From the NCBI GenBank assembly GCA_036268425.1, contig DATAUE010000069.1, positions 138,397 through 202,396 of the forward strand: a stretch of 64,000 nucleotides of DNA, given 5' to 3'. Positions 8,862-17,283 of this stretch are shown one piece after another (positions within the stretch are counted from its first letter, which is position 1; the number at the start of each line of letters is the position of its first letter). The notes beneath the pieces are model-generated. The model did no database searches. It saw only the letters and a program-made list of their open reading frames with translations, and had not been told where the DNA came from. The position numbers and the translations under genes are program-made. The DNA comes from DATARH01 sp036268425 (GTDB taxonomy: Bacteria > Pseudomonadota > Alphaproteobacteria > ATCC43930 > CGMCC-115725).

Positions 8862-9818
8862 CTAGATAACCCGGACCGGCTTGCCGTCGAGGTACGCCAA
8901 AATATCCTCGGCGATCTGGGGATATGAACTGCGATAATTCTCATCCGTCACATAGCCGATATGCGGCGTCAAAATCACGTTCGGCGCAGAGCGTAACGGA
9001 TGGTTGCCCGGCAACGGCTCCCGATCGTAGACATCAAACCCGGCATAGGCAAGGCGCCCTTCCTGCAAGGCGGCGATAACCGCCTCGGTATCGCAGATCG
9101 GGCCGCGCGAGGTATTGACCAGGATCGCGCTCTTTTTCATCAAGCCGATTTCGCGCGCGCCCACCAGACCGCGACTGCGCGGGCTCAGCACCAGATGCAC
9201 CGACAGCACATCCGCACGGCGGAACAATTCGTCCTTTTCGACCCGCTCGACGCCCTGCGCGGCCGCCTTCTCAGCGGTCAGGTTCTGGCTCCAGGCGATC
9301 GCCTTCATGCCAAAAGCGATCCCGACGCGCCCAACCGCGCTGCCCAACCGCCCGAGACCCAACAGGCCGATGGTCTTGCCGGCCATGCGATGCCCGATCC
9401 GGGTCTGCCAGCCGCCCTGGCGCATGAAAGCGTGATCTTCCGCAATGCGGCGAGCCGCACCGAGAATGAGGCCCCAGGCGAGTTCCGCGGTGTCTTCATT
9501 GCTGCCGCCCGGACCGCCGGTGCCGCAGACCGTGATGCCGCGCGCCTTCAGCGCCTCCATGTCGAATGAGGCGTTGCGCGCGCCGGTGGTGATCAGCAGC
9601 TTGAGTTTCGGCAAACGATCGAGCACGCGCTTTGGAAAGGCTGTGCGCTCGCGCATCGCGGCAACGATTTCACTATCGGCCAGCGCGCGCACCACCGCGT
9701 CCTCGTCGGGGAACGGATGGCGCTCGACGACGATGTCGATACCGCGCGCCCGCACCGGTCCCCAATCGGCCATGTCGAGCGCGACGCCTTGATAATCATC
9801 CAGAATGCTGAGCTGCAT
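8862..9818 (-). CDS. D-2-hydroxyacid dehydrogenase family protein
   Basis: 318-aa NAD(P)-dependent oxidoreductase of the D-isomer-specific 2-hydroxyacid dehydrogenase family. Visible: NAD-binding GLGRLGSAVG near residue 153, the catalytic Arg in NTSRGPI, a catalytic Glu in the DVYDREPLP segment, and the catalytic His in LTPHIGYV near the C-terminus. The substrate is unassigned (glyoxylate/hydroxypyruvate or 3-phosphoglycerate-type enzymes share this layout). It follows the LLM oxidoreductase on the same strand with a 47-bp gap, so an operon is plausible. Confidence 0.9.
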   Translation of the reverse strand: MQLSILDDYQGVALDMADWGPVRARGIDIVVERHPFPDEDAVVRALADSEIVAAMRERTAFPKRVLDRLPKLKLLITTGARNASFDMEALKARGITVCGTGGPGGSNEDTAELAWGLILGAARRIAEDHAFMRQGGWQTRIGHRMAGKTIGLLGLGRLGSAVGRVGIAFGMKAIAWSQNLTAEKAAAQGVERVEKDELFRRADVLSVHLVLSPRSRGLVGAREIGLMKKSAILVNTSRGPICDTEAVIAALQEGRLAYAGFDVYDREPLPGNHPLRSAPNVILTPHIGYVTDENYRSSYPQIAEDILAYLDGKPVRVI

Positions 9819-9865
9819 CGAATTTCTCCCTCCCGCAGGTTGGGCTCTTTCTAGCGGCTCGCGCG

Positions 9866-10702
9866 TCAGCGGAGAAGCGGGACGTAGCTGTCGAGCACCT
9901 GCAATATTTCGTCGCGGCTGCGATCGGGGATTTCGAACACGGCACGATCGACCCCGGCATCACGATATTGCTGCAACGCCGCCTTGTCGGGCGCCGCACG
10001 GAACACCGACACCGACAATGTCTTGGGGTCGCGGCCGGCCTCTTTCGCCATGTTGTGCAGACGGCTCATCTGGTGGCGGATATCCCAGTCGCGGCTCGGC
10101 CGCGGGAACCAGCCATCGCAATATTCGACGACCCGCTTCAGCGTGTAATCGGTCTCACCGCCGAGCAGGATCGGCGGATGCGGCCGCTGCGCCGGTTTCG
10201 GATACGACCAGATCGGGCCGAAATCGACCATGTCGCCGTGATATTCCGCTTCTTCCCCGGTCCAGATCGCCTTCATTGCCAGGATGCGCTCGCGCATCAG
10301 CTTGAAGCGGGTTTTGTACTGCGCGCCATGATTTTCCATCTCTTCGACATTCCAGCCGCCGCCAATGCCGAATTCGACGCGGCCGCCGGAAAGCTGGTCG
10401 AGGCTCGCGACGCATTTCGCGGTGACGATCGGGTCACGCTCCGGAATGAGTGCGATGCCTGTGCCAAGCCGCAGCTTTCTGGTCGCCGCCGCGGCGAAGG
10501 ACAGCGCGACAAACGGATCGTGGGTATGAGCATAGCGCTTCGGCAATTCGCCGCCGCCGGGAAACGGCGTTCGGCGGCTGACCGGAATGTGGGTATGCTC
10601 CGGCACGAACAGCGACTCGAAGCCGCGTTCTTCCAGCGCTGTCGCCAGTTCGACGATGTTGATGCCGTAATCGACCGGGAAATAGAAGACGCCGATCTGC
10701 AT
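9866..10702 (-). CDS. LLM class flavin/F420-dependent oxidoreductase
   Basis: 278-aa luciferase-like monooxygenase fold protein. Typical features: N-terminal MQIGVFYFPVDYGINIVELA, LFVPEHTHIP near residue 35, DPFVALSFAAAAT...LRLGTGI near 65-85, and RVEFGIGGGWNVEEMENHG near 113-130. This layout matches the TIGR03619-type F420-dependent subgroup, but FMN enzymes are close and no F420 synthesis genes lie in the window. Substrate unknown. Probably co-transcribed with the downstream D-2-hydroxyacid dehydrogenase gene. Confidence 0.85.
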   Translation of the reverse strand: MQIGVFYFPVDYGINIVELATALEERGFESLFVPEHTHIPVSRRTPFPGGGELPKRYAHTHDPFVALSFAAAATRKLRLGTGIALIPERDPIVTAKCVASLDQLSGGRVEFGIGGGWNVEEMENHGAQYKTRFKLMRERILAMKAIWTGEEAEYHGDMVDFGPIWSYPKPAQRPHPPILLGGETDYTLKRVVEYCDGWFPRPSRDWDIRHQMSRLHNMAKEAGRDPKTLSVSVFRAAPDKAALQQYRDAGVDRAVFEIPDRSRDEILQVLDSYVPLLR

Positions 10703-10747
10703 ATAATACCTCCAACAGGAAAAGGAGCCCGGGCGGAACAGCCGGCG

Positions 10748-12907
10748 TCAGGCGACGCGCGCGGCCGGCGTCACCATCGGTACGCCGGCGGCTTCGGCCA
10801 GCAGCAGAGAGGCGCTCGGTGCGCCGCCGGCCGCCTCTGAATCGTTCCCGGCATGAGCCGGTTCCAGGCGGTGCGGCACCGTCTGCAACGTCAGGGCCCC
10901 GGATGCAAAGACAATGTCCTTCTCGGCGAACACGCTGTACATCCGCTTCAAATACTCTCGCTGGAGCCAGGTCGGCTTGATCGGGCGAGCGGTAAATTTG
11001 AAGCGCAGCACGATGGCCGTGTCGGTGATCTCGGCGATCCCCTGCATCTTCAGCGGCAACATCACCTCGCCGGCGATCTCCGGGTCTTCCTGCATTTCGA
11101 TACCGATGCGCTTGGCGGTCTTGCGCACCAATTCGATATCGGTGCCGCGTTCGAGGCGCAGGTTGAATTTCACGGTCGCGAAGTCGCGGCTCAGATTGGT
11201 GACGGCGCCAAGCTGGCCATAAGGGATCGTGTGCAGCGGCCCGTTATGGTGGCGCAATTTCATCGAGCGGATGCCAAGCGCCTCCACGGTGCCGCGCAGC
11301 CGCCCGGTATCGATATATTCGCCGACCCGGAATGCATCGTCCCAGATGTAGAACAGCCCGGAAATGATATCGCGCACCAGCGATTGCGAACCGAACGAGA
11401 TGGCGAGGCCGAACACCCCGGCGCCGGCGATCAGCGGTCCGGTATCGATGCCGAGTCGCGACAGCACGGTCAGCGCTGCGACGACGGCGATGACCGCACC
11501 AAAACCGATCCGCAAGATCGGCAGGATCGTTTGCAGCCGCGAACCCGGCGCCAGTTCCTCTTCGCTGTCCGCGCCCGGCAGGCGCGGTCCGGCGGCGCTT
11601 TCCGGCAAATGCCGGTCGATCGCAAGCCGCGCCAGCGCCCAGGCGACATAGGCAACAAACACCGTCGCGGCGGCCATCACGCTCGACTGCATGGCCCGGC
11701 TGGCCTGCTCCTCCGGCAGATCGATCGCGTCGATCCAGATCCAGATAATCGTCAGCGCGGCGACCAGAAGCACGATTGCGCGGAAAATGCGCTGAAAACT
11801 CTGGGCGACGAGGTGTTCGACCTGACCGGATTCGTGCTGCTGCGCCACCGCCGCGACATCTCCCGAGCCGCGCTCGGCGAGCTGTTCGAACACCAGGAGG
11901 ACCAGCAAGACGCCGAGCGTCGATACCACCGCGTGGTAGTAGGACAACAGCCCGAGCGACAGGCCAAAGACAAAAAACACCAGCAGGGCGGCAACACCGG
12001 TCAGCCCGATCGGCAGCCAGGCGCGCGCCACGGCGGCACGGAACGCCCCGATCAAGCCGTCGCTGCGGCCGCGGATCAGCGCCTCGGCGATCACCCGTGC
12101 GCGATACACGAGCGCCGTGTAAATCGCGCAAACCATCCCGGCGACGACCAGCCCGATAATATGCGGCGCACCGTTATCCACATCGGCGAGACCGTAACGG
12201 CCAAAACCGACCAGCCCCACAATCGCCAGGACGGCGACGGACAGGAACCGCGTTAGACGGCGCGCCTCGGCATCCGGCACATCGACGAGGCGCGCCATCG
12301 GTTCCCCTGGCCGCAGCAACATGCGGAAGACCAGCATCGCCGCCCGCCAGCGGATCAGCACATTGGCGGCAAACAGGATCAGGCTGATCGTCACCCCGAG
12401 CGCCATCAGCCAATGCCGGCTATAGATGAACACCCCGGAAAAAACCGTAAGACCGACAGCGTCGGCGAGCACGAGCACAAGCAGACAGGTTAGTGCCGGC
12501 CCACCATGCGCCCGTATCGAACAGCGTCGCCGCCGGCTCAGCCCTCGCGACACGCCGAATTCGGCCAGCAGCGCGATAATGGCGGCAAGCGCCACCCAAC
12601 CAAGGTTGACAAGGGCACCGAGCGCCGACCCGTGGCTGTCGAACGAACGCCACTCGCGGGCCAGCGCGGCAGGCGTATCGGGCAGCATTTTTGCGTCCCA
12701 CAACGCCTCGCTTTCGAGCTTCATGGCGGCGCTTTCAAACCAGCCGGCCGCCTTCATCTGGGCCATCGCATCGGGGCTTTCTGCCGCCGTCGCCGGCGCG
12801 AGCGGCCACAGCAGCGCCACGGTCAGCATCAGCGCCGCCGCCCATTTCACACTGGTTACCCATTTCACGCCGGCAAGCGCGTCTTGCACCCGTATCAGTC
12901 GCTGCAT
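10748..12907 (-). CDS. MscS family mechanosensitive ion channel
   Basis: 719-aa inner-membrane channel of the large MscS type (YbiO/MscM-like size). A leader helix (AAALMLTVALLWPLAPATA) is followed by a loop and at least nine hydrophobic segments, then the MscS core: the pore-helix region LIAGAGVFGLAISFGSQSLV near 480-500, then the beta domain with GTVEALGIRSMKLR near 548 and HTIPYGQLG near 567. Gates on membrane tension to release solutes at osmotic downshift. Stand-alone gene between the LLM gene and feoB. Confidence 0.92.
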   Translation of the reverse strand: MQRLIRVQDALAGVKWVTSVKWAAALMLTVALLWPLAPATAAESPDAMAQMKAAGWFESAAMKLESEALWDAKMLPDTPAALAREWRSFDSHGSALGALVNLGWVALAAIIALLAEFGVSRGLSRRRRCSIRAHGGPALTCLLVLVLADAVGLTVFSGVFIYSRHWLMALGVTISLILFAANVLIRWRAAMLVFRMLLRPGEPMARLVDVPDAEARRLTRFLSVAVLAIVGLVGFGRYGLADVDNGAPHIIGLVVAGMVCAIYTALVYRARVIAEALIRGRSDGLIGAFRAAVARAWLPIGLTGVAALLVFFVFGLSLGLLSYYHAVVSTLGVLLVLLVFEQLAERGSGDVAAVAQQHESGQVEHLVAQSFQRIFRAIVLLVAALTIIWIWIDAIDLPEEQASRAMQSSVMAAATVFVAYVAWALARLAIDRHLPESAAGPRLPGADSEEELAPGSRLQTILPILRIGFGAVIAVVAALTVLSRLGIDTGPLIAGAGVFGLAISFGSQSLVRDIISGLFYIWDDAFRVGEYIDTGRLRGTVEALGIRSMKLRHHNGPLHTIPYGQLGAVTNLSRDFATVKFNLRLERGTDIELVRKTAKRIGIEMQEDPEIAGEVMLPLKMQGIAEITDTAIVLRFKFTARPIKPTWLQREYLKRMYSVFAEKDIVFASGALTLQTVPHRLEPAHAGNDSEAAGGAPSASLLLAEAAGVPMVTPAARVA

Positions 12908-13002
12908 AACGCCCGACTCCGCAGGAAGACGCTGATTTTAAGCGATCTGCCGTGAACCGGCGCGGTCTTTTTAGGCAAAGCGCCCGAGACGCGGCGCCGG
13001 CG

Positions 13003-14889
13003 TCATCCCGCGCCGAGCGCCACAGCAATGTTGTAGGTCGCAAAAGCCGCGACGTAGGCGAGCGCCAGCATGTAGCAGAACAGAAACGCCATCCAGCCCC
13101 AGCTGTTGGTTTCGCGTTTGACGACCCCAAGCGTCGAGGCGCATTGCGGCGCGAAAACATACCACGCCAACAGTGAAAGCGCTGTCGCAAGGCTCCATTG
13201 CCCGGCGAGAACGCGGCCAAGATGCGATTCCTGCTCGTCGCCACCCTGGATCGCGTACACCGTCCCGAGCGAGGCCACCGCGACCTCGCGCGCCGCCATG
13301 CCCGGCACCAGCGCGACATCGATCTGCCAGTTGAACCCCACCGGCGCCAGCACCGGCTCCATCGCGTGGCCGATCCTGGCGGCGAGGCTGTACTGGATCG
13401 CCGGCTCCGTCGCGCCGGGCGGCGGCTGCGGCACCGAGCACAGAAACCAGATCACCACCATCATCATAAAAATCGTGGTGCCGGCGCGGTGCAGGAACAT
13501 CTTGACGCGCTGCCACAGCCCGAGGGCGATGTTGCGGACGATCGGGCGTTTGTAGTCGGGCAGTTCGAGCATGAACGGATGGGTCGGCTCGCGCCGCCAT
13601 AAAATCCGCCGCAGCAGCCATGACATGCCGAGCGCGGCGGCAATACCGGCGGCATAAAGCCCGAACATGACCAGCCCTTGCAGGTTCAGGCTGCCCCCTA
13701 ATACCGCGCGGTTCGGCACAAAGGCCGAGATGATCAGGGTGTAGACCGGAATGCGCGCCGAGCAAGTCATCAACGGCGCCACCAGGATCGTCGCAAGCCG
13801 GTCCCGCCGGCTGTCGATCACCCGCGTCGCCATGATGCCGGGAATGGCGCACGCAAAGCTCGACAGGAGCGGGATAAAGGCGCGGCCATGCAGGCCCGCG
13901 CCGCCCATGATGCGATCCATCAGGAACGCGGCCCGCGCCATGTACCCGAAATCCTCGAGCACCAGGATAAACAGAAACAGGATAAGGATCTGCGGCAGAA
14001 ACACGATCACGCTGCCGACCCCGGCGATCGCGCCGTCAGCGATAAAGCTGCGCACCATGCCGGGCGGCAGGGTCGCATTGACCAAAGCGCCGAGCGCGTC
14101 AAACCCCGATTTGATCAGGTCCATCGGGGTATTGGCCCAGGCGAACACCGCCTGGAACATCAGGAACAGCAGCGTCAGCAGGATCGCCAGCCCGAGGACC
14201 GGATGCAATACGACCCGATCGATACGTTGCGTTAGATTGTCGTCCCGGCCGGGCCGGCGCACCACGGCCGCCAGAATGCGATCGGCCTGGCGCTGTGCTG
14301 CGCGCAGTTCGCCGGCGCTCGGCTCGCGCCAGTCGCCGGCCGGCGCGCGGTCGAGCAGCCCCTGTTCGGCAATCGCGGCATCGATGCGCGCCAGCAGGTC
14401 GGCCGTGCCGCCACGGCGCACGGCCACCGACGGGACAACGGGCACGCCAAGTTCGCTTGTTAGCCGGTCGAGATCGATTTCGACGCCGCGGTGACGGGCG
14501 ATGTCGAACATGTTGAGCGCCAAAATGATCGGCCGGCCGACCCGCTTCAATTCCAACGCAAAGCGCAAGGCCAGGCGCAGATTGGTCGCGTCCGCAACGC
14601 AGACGAGAAGCTGCGGCGGTTCCTCGCCGGCAAACCGGCCGAGGACGATGTCGCGGGTGATTTCCTCATCGAGGCTGCGGGCCCGCAGCGAATAGGTACC
14701 GGGCAGGTCGAGCAGCCGCACCCGCACCCCGCCCGGCGTCGTCGCAAACGCCTCCTTGCGCTCGACGGTGACGCCGGGATAGTTGGCGACTTTCTGGCGG
14801 CTGCCGGTCAGTGCGTTGAACAGCGCCGTCTTGCCGCAATTCGGGTTGCCGACAAGCGCGATGCGCGCCGGCAGCGCGAGATCGCTCAT
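13003..14889 (-). CDS. feoB: Ferrous iron transporter FeoB
   Basis: 628-aa Fe(II) permease with an N-terminal G domain: G1 GNPNCGKT (residues 13-20), G3 DLPGTYSL, and LALNMFD as G4. The membrane part carries Gate motifs (RAAFLMDRIMGGAGLHGRAFIPLL and ARIPVYTLIISAF) and the conserved C-terminal LLAWYVFAPQCASTLGVVKRETNSW segment. The length is on the short side (750 or more is common), in line with alphaproteobacterial forms. Overlaps feoA by 4 nt (ATGA), so the two are translationally coupled. Confidence 0.97.
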   Translation of the reverse strand: MSDLALPARIALVGNPNCGKTALFNALTGSRQKVANYPGVTVERKEAFATTPGGVRVRLLDLPGTYSLRARSLDEEITRDIVLGRFAGEEPPQLLVCVADATNLRLALRFALELKRVGRPIILALNMFDIARHRGVEIDLDRLTSELGVPVVPSVAVRRGGTADLLARIDAAIAEQGLLDRAPAGDWREPSAGELRAAQRQADRILAAVVRRPGRDDNLTQRIDRVVLHPVLGLAILLTLLFLMFQAVFAWANTPMDLIKSGFDALGALVNATLPPGMVRSFIADGAIAGVGSVIVFLPQILILFLFILVLEDFGYMARAAFLMDRIMGGAGLHGRAFIPLLSSFACAIPGIMATRVIDSRRDRLATILVAPLMTCSARIPVYTLIISAFVPNRAVLGGSLNLQGLVMFGLYAAGIAAALGMSWLLRRILWRREPTHPFMLELPDYKRPIVRNIALGLWQRVKMFLHRAGTTIFMMMVVIWFLCSVPQPPPGATEPAIQYSLAARIGHAMEPVLAPVGFNWQIDVALVPGMAAREVAVASLGTVYAIQGGDEQESHLGRVLAGQWSLATALSLLAWYVFAPQCASTLGVVKRETNSWGWMAFLFCYMLALAYVAAFATYNIAVALGAG

Positions 14890-15182
14890 GCCGGGTCAAC
14901 CATGATGCCGGCCGCGTCGCGGCGTCGCAGCGCGATCGTCATGCCATCGACCCGCACGGCGATCGGGTCGCGGCCGAACAGCCCTTGATGCAGGATTTCG
15001 ACTCGGACCCCTTCGACAAAACCCAGTTCAATCAGCCGACGCTCGATCTCGCCTGCCGGCAATGCGCCCTCGCCGGCGGGCGCCGCGACCGTGCGGACCG
15101 TGCCGACAAAGCCAAGCGCAGCGTCGCCGAGCGGCTGCGCCGTGGATTGCGCCGCGGCGGAAGAAGAGGCTGGGACCGGCAT
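14886..15182 (-). CDS. feoA: FeoA family protein
   Basis: 98-aa SH3-like cytosolic partner of FeoB. After a low-complexity N-terminal tail (Ala/Ser/Gln, about 25 aa) it has the FeoA pattern ERRLIELGFVEGVRVEILHQG and IAVRVDGMTIALRRRDA. First gene of the feoAB pair; a GCGAA-TAG-TTCGC dyad lies 38 bp upstream. The start might be internal, since the first 25 residues are atypical. Confidence 0.92.
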   Translation of the reverse strand: MPVPASSSAAAQSTAQPLGDAALGFVGTVRTVAAPAGEGALPAGEIERRLIELGFVEGVRVEILHQGLFGRDPIAVRVDGMTIALRRRDAAGIMVDPA

Positions 15183-15219
15183 CGTGCCACCGCTAAATCG
15201 TTATCCGCAAAAATCTATT

Positions 15220-15232
15220 GCGAATAGTTCGC
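15220..15232. promoter_or_regulatory. Dyad GCGAA-TAG-TTCGC upstream of feoA
   Basis: A perfect 5+5 inverted repeat around a 3-nt centre, 38 bp upstream of the feoA start, in an AT-richer intergenic stretch. An iron regulator site (Fur or Irr type) is expected for feoAB, but the sequence does not match a consensus well enough to name the regulator. Confidence 0.35.
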
Positions 15233-15299
15233 GGTTGCAAATCACAGCAACGCAGGGCTGGTGCGTCAAAGCGCCCGCCAACTGGGGCCGGCCGATGTA

Positions 15300-16085
15300 T
15301 CAGGCCAGTGTCGCGTTAAAGGCGCCGCCGTCGAGCAGCAGGTTCTGACCGACGATAAAGCCGGACGACGCAGCGCACAGAAAGGCGCAGGCATTGCCGA
15401 ATTCGTCGGGGTCGCCGACCCGGCCGGTCGGGTTGGTCGAGGAGCGTTTCGCCAGCATGTCCTCGAACGACACGTTCTGCTTGCGCGCCTCGAACTCGAT
15501 GCCGGAGCGCAGCCGGTCGGTCAGGAACGGACCGGGCAACAGGCCGTTGATCGTCACGTTATGCCGCGCCACCTGCCGCGCCAGCCCGGCGACAAACCCC
15601 GTCAATCCAGCGCGGGCGCCGTTGCTCATTCCGAGAATGGGAATCGGCGATTTGACCGAGGCAGAGGTGATATTGACAATGCGCCCGAATTTGCGCGTGC
15701 ACATGCCGTCGACCGTCGCCTTGATCAGCATGATCGGGGTCAGCATGTTGGCGTTGACCGCTTTCTGCCAGTCTTCCAGTTCCCAGTCACGGAAATCGCC
15801 GTGCGGCGGCCCGCCGGCATTGTTGACCAGGATATCCGGCTCCGGGCAGGCCGCCAGGGTCGCAGCGCGGCCGGCTTCGCTGGTGATGTCGCCCGCTACC
15901 GCGGTCACCTTGGCGCCGGTTGCGGCGCGGATTTCCGCAGCGGTCTGTTCCAGCGTCTCGGCAGTGCGCGCGGTGATCGTCACCTCGACACCGGCACGCG
16001 CCAGCGCCGTCGCGCAGGCCCGGCCCAGCCCCTTGCTTGCGGCGCAGACAATGGCCTTGCGCCCGGCGATGCCCAGATCCAGCAT
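15300..16085 (-). CDS. SDR family oxidoreductase
   Basis: 261 aa from the ATG at 16085 (MLDLGIAGRKAIVCAASKGLG), chosen because GGAGG lies 4 nt upstream; the frame extends 14 codons further. Nucleotide-binding motif is AASKGLG in place of the usual TGxxxGxG. NNAGGPPHGDF, a Ser in NITSASV, and catalytic-region GMSNGARAGLTG follow. At the YxxxK position the line reads SNGARAG, so the canonical Tyr-Lys pair is not present: this matches a recognised SDR subgroup with N...R-like replacement, and activity is uncertain. Confidence 0.85.
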   Translation of the reverse strand: MLDLGIAGRKAIVCAASKGLGRACATALARAGVEVTITARTAETLEQTAAEIRAATGAKVTAVAGDITSEAGRAATLAACPEPDILVNNAGGPPHGDFRDWELEDWQKAVNANMLTPIMLIKATVDGMCTRKFGRIVNITSASVKSPIPILGMSNGARAGLTGFVAGLARQVARHNVTINGLLPGPFLTDRLRSGIEFEARKQNVSFEDMLAKRSSTNPTGRVGDPDEFGNACAFLCAASSGFIVGQNLLLDGGAFNATLA

Positions 16086-16197
16086 TTTTCCTCCAATCGA
16101 TAGCCGGCCGTTCCCAGCCGGTGACATTCGTCTTTACCTGGTTTGGTTATAGCGGAGATGGCGCGCCGCGCCACGGGTTCCGCGTCTGGAGGCGTAT

Positions 16198-17283
16198 TTG
16201 AAAGCGGCTTTTTGGGTCACGATTATCTCGGCGTTTACCTTTGCGCTGCCCGTGCAGGCGCAGGAAAAGCCGCCTGTCGTCGGTAACGAAGCGACGCTGC
16301 GCGATTTCATGGTTCAGAATGTCTGCCTGAACGCTTCGGGGACCGTCGTCAGCGATGTCGCGCCGATCCAGAACGACCCGCGCTGCGTCACCCAGCGCGA
16401 TCTGCGGCTCGGCGAAAAGCTGCCATACCACAAGCATGACCACCCCTCGCCCGATCAGGTGAATGAAAACGCGCTGGGATATCAGCGGCATGATTCATTC
16501 CCGGTCGCCACCGCCGGATTTCCCAGCGCCGTCGAACATTCGTTCGATTTCGGGGTCGGCGAAGAGCGGCGTTTCGGTGTGTTCGACACCGGCAGCGATG
16601 GCGGTGACCTCGCCGTTCTGTCGCCCGGCACCGTGGCGATGGGCGTCACCGAGGATGGGGGCGCCGGCTTTCAACTTTTCGTCGGCGAATGCAGCGGCGC
16701 GGTCGAGGCGAGCGCGCTGACGCATGGCTGGATCGTCGCGCAATACGATCCGGCTGGCAACGCGCCGCTCGACGGCAGCACCATCGCCCGTCTCAACAAT
16801 CTGACGACGGGACGGCAGGATGCCTGCCCCGCCCGGTTCAACGCGGCCTATACGCAATGGCATGTTGCGCCGTTCCGCTTCCGCGCCGTGCCGAGCCAGG
16901 GCGATCCGATCACTCTGACGACGCTGATCTCAGAGCATTACGGCGGCACCAACCGGGCCACCGCGGATCATGTCGAGCGCTTCTACTTCACTCGCGAACT
17001 CGGCGGCACACGCTGGGAGCGCTGGCAGAATGCCGCCGGCGACGCGCAATTCAGCGCCGCGAAAATCGCCGAAACCGCAGCCTGGTTTGCCCATACCGGC
17101 CGCTGCAGCGCGGCCCCGCCGCCCGAGGGAGGAGCCACGATGCTGCTGGTCGATTGCCGCGAATGGACACTGATCGCACCGCCGTCCGACCCCAATGGCG
17201 ATCCGCCCGGCTTTTTTCTGAAAGCCGTCCGCACCCGTGCCGACATGCCCGCCTTTCTCGCGGCGCCGGTCAGCGGGCGCTGA
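16198..17283 (+). CDS. Exported protein of unknown function
   Basis: 361 aa with a clear Sec signal peptide (MKAAFWVTIISAFTFALPVQAQE, cleavage near residue 21). The start is TTG at 16198 with GGAGG 6 nt upstream. The mature part has scattered Cys, a DHPSPDQVNENALGYQRHDSFP stretch, and repeated aromatic/Gly segments; I recognise no family. Periplasmic or secreted location is likely. Divergent from the SDR gene; its last 14 bp overlap the convergent cyclase gene. Confidence 0.75.
   Translation: MKAAFWVTIISAFTFALPVQAQEKPPVVGNEATLRDFMVQNVCLNASGTVVSDVAPIQNDPRCVTQRDLRLGEKLPYHKHDHPSPDQVNENALGYQRHDSFPVATAGFPSAVEHSFDFGVGEERRFGVFDTGSDGGDLAVLSPGTVAMGVTEDGGAGFQLFVGECSGAVEASALTHGWIVAQYDPAGNAPLDGSTIARLNNLTTGRQDACPARFNAAYTQWHVAPFRFRAVPSQGDPITLTTLISEHYGGTNRATADHVERFYFTRELGGTRWERWQNAAGDAQFSAAKIAETAAWFAHTGRCSAAPPPEGGATMLLVDCREWTLIAPPSDPNGDPPGFFLKAVRTRADMPAFLAAPVSGR

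Noticed and set aside
10853..12256. 467-codon + strand open frame
   Set aside because: Antisense to the MscS gene, with His/Gln/Arg-rich composition and no family resemblance.
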